NCBI GenBank assembly: GCA_027596945.1
Contig: JADGJH010000483.1
Span: forward strand, 1 to 17,953
Length of the DNA: 17,953 bases
Origin: Physocladia obscura
Taxonomy: Eukaryota; Chytridiomycota; Chytridiomycetes; Chytridiales; Chytriomycetaceae
Direction of reading: 5' to 3'
Shown piece by piece: positions 10,514-17,953 of this stretch. Made by a program: the position numbers and the translations under genes. Position 1 is the stretch's first letter, and every line of letters starts with the position of its first letter. Below the pieces are notes generated by a model. It saw nothing but the letters and a program-made list of their open reading frames with translations. It did no database searches and had not been told where the DNA came from.

Positions 10514-10620
10514 TTCTCTTTGGTAGTTCTAAATAAAATTATTTTATGTCATTTTTTTCACAGTTGATGTCAAAATGAATGAGAGCAGTGAAATAATGTC
10601 TATGTTCACAAAACTTTGAA

Positions 10621-11258
10621 AATATGGCAAAAGATACTGATTTCCCAGGTGATCCCATTTATGATGGGCTCATAGCAGCATTCAGATCCAATTCTTTGGG
10701 ACATTATTTGGGCATGGTTGGAAGGCCAAAGTATGCAAATGGGAACAAAACAACTCTTTGTTGATTGCTCAACTTGTTCTGAAACTTTCAGATATTTTTG
10801 AGCATTTTGAATAGTTAGGAATCATTTGTTAGAACTGGGGATTGGAGACAAATTTGGAAAACTATATCTCAGATGTGAGGTCTAAATTTGCTGATACCAT
10901 TATTCATCTTTAATCTCCTTTCAGCATATCAAAACTTTATTCAGTCTATGCTCTGATTGGTATCTGGATGAATTTCAAGATCAGGTATATGAATACTGTG
11001 ATAAATCTACTAATGCTGTTTCAACTAATCTGTTACTCTTGCTGTGACACACTACTGCAGAGGTGCAAACAGAATCAACAGAGAACTATTGAGAAGAAAC
11101 TGGTATATTCACTAGTTAATAGTAAGAGGCCCACTCCACTTACTATAATGTTCAAATGCCTGGAAACACACACTCTCCTGGATCATCCTACACATGAGCA
11201 AGAGAGTGAGAAATGCTCTCTAGCATACAAAGGTTTTGAACATAAACATTTTTCATAA
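10621..11258 (+). pseudogene. Unrecognised degenerate coding-like relic
   Basis: On the + strand, open stretches continue from frame to frame: a reading DGLIAAFRSNSLGHYLGMVG near 10655-10715, a second-frame stretch near 10840-10905, and an open stretch of 96 codons at 10968-11258. Stops and shifts separate them. This suggests a gene-sized coding sequence inactivated long ago, with all CpG lost. I do not recognise the family. No inverted or direct terminal repeats were seen at its edges. Confidence 0.3.
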
Positions 11259-11348
11259 CTAATTGCACTCAGCATCAGTTTATTAATAAAGATATTAAGT
11301 TATTTATTAATTAAACAGGACAGCAACTTGTCAAAAGTCAAAATAAAC

Positions 11349-11429
11349 TAATTAAAAGAACCTACTGCTATTCAATAATTAAAAGAACCTACTGCTATTC
11401 AATAATTAAAAGAACTTACTGCTATTCAA
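11349..11429. repeat. 27-bp direct repeat, three tandem copies
   Basis: Three head-to-tail 27-bp units occupy 11349-11375, 11376-11402 and 11403-11429. The first two are identical and the third differs by one C-to-T change in the middle. There are no spacers, so it is not a CRISPR array. It is a recent minisatellite inside the CpG-free block. Confidence 0.95.
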
Positions 11430-12596
11430 TATACCACCAATATTTGAATTATAAGCAATGGCAGAAAGACCACATTTTGTCAGCTTTTCTCAAAAACAGA
11501 TACATTTATATTGGTAAATTTCAAATCCAGAGGCATCTCAAGAAGTAAAATGGAAGAAAAAAACTATACAAAAATTCTATAAAGAGGATTTTGGATTAAT
11601 TTTTTTGTGCAGAATCTTAACAAATAAAAATTCTCTCAATTCTCAAGAACAAAAAATGTTAGAAAGCAAAATTCTCTGATTCCATTTCAAATCCTCTTTG
11701 CTTGTTTCCTCACAACTATTCATGAGAGTCAATGATTCAGACACAATCAAATATGCAACCATTTGAAGGATAAGATGGGTCAAAAATTATTGTAAAAGTA
11801 GATATACACAACAATGTGCAGAGTGGCATCTTCTGCATGAAATGACAGACAAAGTATTGAGAGTGCAAAGAGAGTTACCAGGATCAAGATGGTAAGGGAA
11901 ATCATAAATTTGGCATTATTCTGATGGTAAATTCTGATTCTGTCTAAAATGCTGTGGTAGCCTGCTTTCATGGTAAAAACAGATATCATTGTTTCATACA
12001 ATTTTGAATGTTTAATCTATCAGGGAACAATGTCAAGAGGGCTTAATTATTTCTTTATGATACTTGGGATGGTGAGTGTTTTGTTTTGGGGTTTGTGGAG
12101 ATTTGGGCAATTCAGAAATTATTACTGAATTGCCATTTCCATCCAAATCCCTGACCTGCAACTTTCTCTAAACACCACACCACCATCTCCAGAAAGTAAA
12201 CAAAAATATATTTATGCTGTATTGAAATGCTCATAAAATAATTTTTTGAGAAGTGGAGGTGTTGCTGGTACTGATTTGTTTCAAAATTCTGACAAACAAA
12301 TACAATACTAAAACAGTCACCATTAATTTTCAAGTGCAGGACTGTTGCATATAAATCATTTAAGTAGCAACTTCACAACTATTACTAAGAAATTACTTGC
12401 TTATGTTGAATAATAATAAACCAAAATAGGAAGAAAATGCTATTGAAGTACCAACAACATTTCTGGTGCTAAGAAATCTTAATAAGTTGGACTTCCAAGA
12501 GATTCTGGGGAGCTTATCTTTTTATAACAGGTCCTTTGACGCTACAGGATTACTCAACAGGATCAACACTTATTTATTTTTTTATCATCAATATCA

Positions 12597-13468
12597 TCAT
12601 GCAAAGTGAACAGTCTTTTTTTTCTTCAGCGCACCGCCGTTACCGTCTGGTTCCGCTTGTTCAACAGTTTTATGGCGATCAGACTTTTTGCGCTTTTGCG
12701 ATTCCAGAATTTCCTTTTTCTTTTCTTCTAACACGCGCCGCTTCTCCTTGTCTTTTGCCTTTCCACGCGCTTCTCGTGCATCAAGGACCTCGTTTACTGC
12801 TTTCTATTAAATAATAAAAAAAGGATTGTGTCTTGAGAGCTGGACCCAGCAAATGGAGAGGTAACAGACAAACCCGCTTGACTAGTTTCTGCACAATTTT
12901 GACCTCTTCAAACGAATTGATGTCGTTGATGAGCGAAAGCATGTCAGTCTGCAGCAAGAACAAATTATTAATTTTTTTTTTGTTCTATTTTTTTTTGAAG
13001 GAGAAGTACCTGTGACGCAAATACTTTCCCCTTTTTGCCCTGGCCGCCTTTTGTTTTTGGTTTTGCGAGAATCTTTTGTAATTCGGTAAGTGAAGGACCA
13101 TCGATAGGCGCGGTAGGGTGACTGCTGCTGCTCTTCGTAACGCTGCCAGCATCATCACCATCATCTTCTTCATTGCTATCACTGGCATCAGTATGATCAC
13201 TGTTGTCATTGTTGGCATTTCGCTTCGAAGCTTTTGGAACATCTTTCAAATCCTTCGCTTCTTTTGCCTTTGCCAATTCGCGCATCTTCTCTCGTCGCTC
13301 TTTTGCTGCAGCACTAATTAAACGCCCGCGTTGGATATCTGCTTCAACGGCGTGTTTTTTGCGTCCGCCGAGGTTACGTCCGATTATGGTCTGTGCAGGC
13401 TTTGGCCGCCGACTGCCGGTTTTTGTCTTTGGCGTTGATGTTGTAACAGGTGCTGACTTTGGCTTCAT
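12597..13468 (-). CDS. Lysine-rich, probable nucleolar protein, Loc1-like, 246 aa
   Basis: Three exons on the minus strand, 13468-13010, 12948-12874 and 12803-12597, with introns of 61 and 70 bp; phases close to 246 residues. The N-terminus is basic (RRPKPAQTIIGRNLGGRKKH), followed by a charged KERREKMRELAKAKEAKD helix, an acidic Ser/Asp patch, then KGGQGKKGKVF, a hydrophobic helix TDMLSLINDI, a long Lys/Glu coiled-coil-like helix (EKRRVLEEKKKEILESQKRKK) and the ending KKKKTVHFA. The GKKGK-F, helix, basic helix and K-K-V-FA ending resemble fungal Loc1, which acts in 60S ribosome assembly and ASH1 mRNA localisation; this is a pattern match, not a domain hit. Another basic nucleolar factor is possible. 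An upstream in-frame ATG at 13507 exists, but a TTTTTTTCTAG tract between suggests a 5' UTR intron. It lies 103 bp downstream of ILV1 on the same strand. Confidence 0.6.
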
Positions 13469-13571
13469 TTGAATCCTAGAAAAAAATAGAAAAAGGCTTT
13501 TGCTCAATATTCAACAAAAAAAGATATGCTGCCGTGTTTTTATTAGTTTTATACTTTCCCACAATATTCCA

Positions 13572-15613
13572 TCAAAACTGCAAACTTCCCGTCAATAACT
13601 GGTGATAAACGGCATTCCCAGTCTCCTCAACATACGGATACTTGAGCTTCTCCATAAACTCATCGAACACTTTCGTCGCATTTGGCGGGACTTGGATTCC
13701 CACAAAAACCTTGCCTACATCTCCACCATAATTTCTATAATGAAACAGACTGCATGAAAGCTGCTGCGCTGCAGTCGTTCCATTCAGTGACGTCAAAAAG
13801 TGGTGTAACGCCCCCGGCCTTTCCGGGAATGTGAACCGGAACACCCGCTCGTGCGGAACGTCGATTTGGCCTCCGACAAAGAACCGGCCGTGAGCTTTGG
13901 CCATTTCGTTATTTGATGCGTCAAGAGCCGGAAAACCTTTTGCTTCGAGATTTGCGAAAATGACTTCGAGTTCGTTGACTCGGTCTTCGACTTTGATGGA
14001 CATTATGACAGTCGCTTTCTCGGGATTTGCATAGCGATACATGAATTGGGTCACGTTGTGTGGATGGATGGTGTGATAAAGTTCCATGAAACTGGTTTTT
14101 GCATTTTTTTTTTGTAAATTCAATTTTTTGTTTTCTGCTTTTGACGTTTACCTTCCAGGTCTCTCAGGAATAGAAACAGTAATCAAGGCCTCGGTCTGTT
14201 CGCCAAAATCAGCACGATCCGCAACAAACCGAAGCCGGTCGAAGTTCATGTTTGCACCTGAACAAATTCCAATCAATGTCTTGCCTTGCACACCTTTATC
14301 TTGAATGTATCGCTTCATTCCAGCAATTCCAAGTGCACCAGCTGGCTCTACAATAGAACGAGTATCCTCGAAAATATCTTTGATAGCGGCTGGGAGAAGA
14401 AAGCCAGTTATTCATTTTCCACAGATGCAATATACCAAACCACAAATTTCGTCGGTACTGACTAGAACCATTTCGTCCACAAGGTCTTTACAAATACGGA
14501 AAGTTTCTTCGCCAACAAGACGAACAGCAGCACCGTCCGCAAATAAACCGACTTCGTCAAGTTGTACCCGTTTTCCAGCAATGATTGATTTTGTCATGGC
14601 ATCTGAATCGAATGTTTCAACTCCGATAATCTAGATTCCATCTTGTTAATATTTGATAAACTATTTCTTTGACGTTTTTTTTTTTTTCCCCTTGAGGTTG
14701 GTCACCTTGATGTGAGGCGAGACACGCTTAATGTATGATGCGATTCCGGCAGTAAGACCCCCTCCACCACAACAAATAAAAATAGCATCGACGTCTTGAT
14801 GTCTGGGAACTTGTCGCAAAATCTCGACGGCAATGGTTCCTGCAAATACCAACGTGAAAGTATTAATTTTTTTTGGCATCAAGAAACGTTTATTATTTTA
14901 CCTTGTCCAGCGATAACATACGGATCATCATAGGGAGGAATATTTGTGAGTTTATGCAGCGTTGTGAGACGCGCGCATTCGGCTTTTGCTTCGTCAAAAT
15001 CATTACCATGAAGAACGACTTTGGCACCCATACGTTTCACATTTTTCACTTTAATTGGGGGGGTGGCGAGCGGCATAACGATGGTGGCTTTGATTCCCAT
15101 TGTCTGAGCGGCAAGAGCAACGCCTATTTAAATAAAAAGATAAACCGCGAATCAAATGCCTAAAAAAAAAAAAAAACAACCCACAACTAACCTTGAGCAT
15201 GGTTTCCGGCAGAGCATGCAACAACACCAGCTTCTTTTTCACTATCTGTCAGCTGCTGCATTCTATTATAAGCACCGCGCAGCTTGAAAGAAAAGACGGG
15301 CTGTAAATCCTCGCGTTTTAGCAGAATCTTGTTTTTGAACTTATTTGACAAATTATGGGCATGCTGCAGCGGCGTTTCATTGGCGACATCTGCGGGTTGG
15401 TAATGTATAGATCAGTTAAAGTGGTGGGGGTTGGATTCACTCACCGTATACATTTGCAGTGAGAATCATTTTCAGATAGTCTGGATGGGACAAATCGGGC
15501 AGCGAGTCTGCTCTAATCGAGTGCGGATTTGAATCTTGCTTCCATCTGTTTTGGATGATTGCATCTGGTTCTGTAACTTGAGCAGTGCGCTGGCGCTTTG
15601 TTGCTCGTTCCAT
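13572..15613 (-). CDS. ILV1: Threonine deaminase (biosynthetic threonine dehydratase), 556 aa
   Basis: Seven exons, minus strand: 15613-15445, 15389-15192, 15123-14902, 14839-14706, 14630-14441, 14389-14152, 14091-13572; introns of 51-75 bp, phases close to 556 residues. The enzyme (EC 4.3.1.19) converts threonine to 2-oxobutanoate and ammonia, the first step of isoleucine synthesis. The PLP fold carries the Schiff-base lysine in [11 protein letters not shown] (Lys92), the substrate loop CSAGNHAQG, the phosphate-binding GGGGLTAG (221-228) and [12 protein letters not shown]. The C-terminal half has two ACT-like regulatory domains, with RPGSFMELY starting the first and [12 protein letters not shown] the second, so isoleucine inhibition and valine activation are expected. 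The N-terminus ([17 protein letters not shown]) is short and does not look like a strong mitochondrial presequence, although fungal Ilv1 usually is mitochondrial. ILV1 is divergent from the CH-domain gene. Confidence 0.95.
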
Positions 15614-15719
15614 TAATTTTTTTTTGTTGGTGATTGGATTTGCAAGATAAGAGCAAATTAATAAAATTAATAATAAGACTTAGACTAAAGTGGTGGCGCA
15701 GTATAGGAAAAACAAATAA
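15614..15719. promoter_or_regulatory. 106-bp divergent promoter between ILV1 and the CH-domain gene
   Basis: The start codons of ILV1 (15613, minus) and the CH-domain gene (15720, plus) are separated by 106 bp. The gap is AT-rich, with a TAATAAAATTAATAATAA-like stretch near its middle. No Gcn4-type site (TGACTCA) was seen here. Both core promoters must overlap this interval. Confidence 0.45.
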
Positions 15720-15860
15720 ATGGAGACGACGACCACGACAACGACAGAGGTAGTGACGATCGAGGAGACAGTGGCGGGAGCAACAGAGGCAGCTGAGAAG
15801 ACGGAGACTGTTGAGACGGTGGAGACGGTGGAGGTGGAGGAGACAGAGACGCGGGAGACA
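15720..15860 (+). repeat. GA/ACG-rich low-complexity repeat encoding T/V/E repeats
   Basis: The first 45 or so codons of the CH-domain gene are built from imperfect repeats of ACG-ACN (Thr) and of GAG-ACG-GTG (Glu-Thr-Val). The result is a run of seven threonines, then tandem TVE units. The DNA is purine-rich on the + strand and GC-rich. It is likely a disordered acidic tail that arose by slippage. Confidence 0.8.
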
Positions 15861-17714
15861 CCGGGCGACGGCGACGGCAACGGCGGCGCCGACAAGGACG
15901 CGACGATCCGGCAGCTGCGCGACCAGGTGGCGCGCCTGACACTCAAAGTGGAGCAGCTGGAGGCCGAGGCTGCGGCGCACGCCCTCGCCTCCTCGGCCCC
16001 ACGTCCCAAGCCGCTGCTGGCCCACGTGAGTCTCGTCCTTCTTTGTCTCTTGCTTGACTCTTCCCCGGCCAGCCCGCACGAGGACGCGCCACGCCGCACC
16101 GCAAACTTCAGAAGCCGTCCACCGCCGATCCCGACGCTGATTCCGATCTCCATCCAGACCCCGATCCCGATGCCGCCGATACCGAAAATCCCGATACCAC
16201 CGATCCAACTGCTGAATCTGTTCCGGACTCTCCTCCCTCCCAACCTGACTTGCGCAAGAAAATTGCCAGCATGGGTGGAGTGTCTGCTTTCGGCGCGGTC
16301 GGCTTCAATCCGTTTGCTGGCGGATCTCCGAGCTCTGTGCTCCTTAAGCCGCGTTCCTCAGACGCCAACGCGAATGAATCCGAAGCTGTCGATGCCCTGG
16401 CAAACAAGTTTGAAGACGTGCGCGACTGGATCGCCTCCACCCTCGACTCGAATCCCGACCTTTCAGCCACAAGTTCGGTGTCGAATTCGAATCCCATTGC
16501 GAATGCCGATCGAGACACCTTCTTTGCTCTGCTGAAGGACGGCAATATTCTTTGCCGTTTGATCTCCGTGCTGTTTCCCGCCCACGCCGTGAAACCAAAG
16601 CCTGGCAAGTTTGTCTTCATACACAAGGAAAACGTGGCTTCCTATTTGAAAGCGTGTTCAGCTGCGGGTATTGCGCCTTTCTTCGACTATGATGATTTGA
16701 TTAACGAATCAAAGCGTGGACATGTCATTTGTAAGTATCAAAAAGTTAAACAGAGAGAATCAGGCGCGACAAATTTATATACTTAAAGTAGAAGAGAGAT
16801 TCTTTTATCATTGTTCTAAAATACTTCTTATTAGTGCAATTGTTGAGCTTGAAGTCGAAAATCAATATGAATTTGTGATTTTTTTTGTGATTGAATATTG
16901 TGAAAAAAGAAATGGGACAACTTTCGCCAGCATCTTTCTCAGCGCTTGTTATTATTGTAGAAAGCTGCATCGAGCGCCGCACAGCAAACTGGTCGGTTGA
17001 TGGCGCGCGAACTGCAGCTCTTCGTCTTTTACTGTCGGCATGCAGCAGCAAAGTAAACCAAATACCAAAAAAAAAAACAAAAAAAAAACGACTTTTCCTA
17101 TTATGCCATTTACAAACCACAAAGAATAAATTAGCTATTCCCGCCAACGCATGAATTTGTCCTCATGCTCGCTGCAATTAACGTCATGGCTCATACTGTT
17201 CCTGTCAGTTCTCTCAAAACGATTCTCACGTTTCAACTTGAGCGCATTACTTTGATCTCCGACCTCGACGCAGTTTTCGACATTGCCGAAACTATTGTTG
17301 GTGGTTCAGAAGATTCTGTTGCAGCTCCCACCGACAGCGGCATAAATTTCGACGGCGTTTTAATTCTGGTAAAAAATTAAAATAAAATAGAGGTTACACT
17401 AATAATGAAACAAAAATGTATAGAAAAGAACAAGCGAACTTGGAATATTTGTCAGAAAACTCGTCCTCGAATATCGAAGCCTCAATTTCCAAGAACTTGC
17501 GGAGTTTTTTGAAAGTGTGTTATTCTTTCGCGATTCGATTTTGAAAACTCAGCAGTTCAATGCAACTCCTGCTGCTACGGTTCCTCCGCATTCGCAGTCG
17601 TCGCCGCTTTCGTCAAATCTTGATTTTCATGCACTGTATACTGTTTCTGGAGTCGATCTTCCCGACTCAATGATCAATGAGATTACGAAATTCCATGAGA
17701 AACTTACGGAATAG
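15720..17714 (+). CDS. Calponin-homology (CH) domain protein with coiled coil, 536 aa
   Basis: Five exons: 15720-16025, 16073-16730, 16931-17052, 17135-17368 and 17424-17714; introns of 47, 200, 82 and 55 bp. The third exon was deduced because only it joins the phase-1 end of exon 2 to the phase-0 start of exon 4. The N-terminus is a Thr/Val/Glu repeat (METTTTTTTEVV, TVETVETVEVEE), then a heptad coiled coil (ATIRQLRDQVARLTLKVEQLE, about 62-90), an acidic Asp/Pro-rich linker, LRKKIASMGGVSAFG (about 163-178), and a type CH domain (about 217-340): VRDWIAST, FALLKDGNILCRLISVLFP, KENVASYLKACSAAGI, FDYDDLI. CH domains bind actin or microtubule-linked partners, so a cytoskeletal role is likely. Residues after 340 form an all-helical region I do not recognise (LFPPTHEFVLMLAAINVMAH, KLVLEYRSLNFQELAEFFE). 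The first kilobase is GC-rich, unlike its neighbours. Confidence 0.75.
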
Positions 17715-17953
17715 ACAAGCGTGACTTTTATTGATTTAATTATTTATTTTTTTTTATTTTTTTTTAAAAAAAAAAAAAAAAATTCTGATATGTTTCCAAA
17801 TGTATTGTCAATACTTAGCCACAAGTTACACTTTTCAACAAAAAAAAACAAAAAAGAGACTACTGTCATTAGATTTAGCAAGGTTTTGATTTATTAAAAC
17901 CAGTTCAACAAGGCAAGGAGACTTGTCAAGTTTAAAATTTTCTTTATCTTTTT
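17715..17953. other. AT-rich 3' flank of the CH-domain gene
   Basis: No gene is visible. The sequence includes a T9-A-T9-A17 tract at 17747-17782 that is nearly self-complementary, and several A-rich or T-rich runs after it. This probably holds the 3' UTR and polyadenylation region of the CH-domain gene. The next gene is not inside the window. Confidence 0.5.

Larger units (their letters stand above)
10401..12539. other. 2.1-kb CpG-free, gene-free block
   Basis: Apart from the last RPC19 codons at the left edge, this block has no gene I can support. Scanning line by line I find no CG dinucleotide between the one at 10399-10400 and the one at 12540-12541, while both flanking genes contain many. 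TG and CA are abundant, as expected if methylated CpG has decayed. Coding-like fragments at 10621-11258 are broken by stops and frame changes. A short tandem repeat lies at 11349-11429. The block is most simply an old methylated repeat or transposon relic. The longer open stretches on the minus strand (11780-12001, 12112-12333) have no recognisable domain. Confidence 0.7.

Noticed and set aside
11349..11429. CRISPR-like direct repeats
   Set aside because: The copies abut with no spacers, and the window is clearly eukaryotic.
11780..12333. Two 73-codon minus-strand open frames in the CpG-free block
   Set aside because: Short, hydrophobic or aromatic-rich translations from AT-rich DNA, with no domain, splice partner or coding bias.
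15513..16243. Long minus-strand open frames (231, 187 and 85 codons) opposite the start of the CH-domain gene
   Set aside because: They are Arg/Ser/Val-rich antisense readings of a GC-rich repeat-coding exon, and they overlap the ILV1 start in the wrong frame.
16731..17134. Single 404-bp intron in the CH-domain gene
   Set aside because: Joining 16730 directly to 17135 breaks the frame and hits a stop. Inserting the exon 16931-17052 with canonical splice sites restores phase.

Overview
The window looks like nuclear DNA of an early-diverging fungus, most likely a chytrid (Chytridiomycota). Most genes are split by many short GT-AG introns (about 45-110 bp; one of about 200 bp), intergenic gaps are small, and the protein set is fungal: a two-regulatory-domain threonine deaminase, the Pol I/III subunit AC19, a RAP1 telomere protein, a Fus1-like membrane SH3 protein and a candidate Loc1-like nucleolar protein. 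The phylum call is inference. All gene models were spliced by hand from reading frames, splice dinucleotides and family conservation.

Layout. 1-1682: AT-rich, CpG-poor, gene-free DNA with broken coding-like stretches, probably an old transposon relic. 1683-4205 (-): RAP1, five exons, with BRCT, Myb and RCT domains. 4334-5974 (-): ABHD12-like serine hydrolase, eight exons. 6063-7441 (-): single-pass membrane protein with a cytoplasmic Fus1-like SH3 domain. 7517-9628 (+): secreted, probably GPI-anchored 643-residue surface protein of unknown family, divergent from the SH3 gene with only 75 bp between start codons. 9844-10513 (+): RPC19. 10514-12596: gene-free. 12597-13468 (-): lysine-rich, Loc1-like protein. 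13572-15613 (-): ILV1 threonine deaminase, seven exons. 15720-17714 (+): calponin-homology-domain protein, five exons, divergent from ILV1 across a 106-bp gap. 17715-17953: AT-rich 3' flank.

The genes are not one pathway: telomere protection (RAP1), lipid hydrolysis (ABHD12-like), cell surface and polarity (SH3 protein and GPI protein), ribosome synthesis (RPC19 and the Loc1-like gene), isoleucine synthesis (ILV1) and the cytoskeleton (CH protein). The divergent surface-protein pair is the most suggestive functional linkage.

The clearest signal not explained by genes is base composition. By eye I find no CpG at all between 10401 and 12539, while the flanking genes have many and the start of the CH gene is GC- and CpG-rich. 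That suggests CpG methylation and decay of old repeats in this genome.
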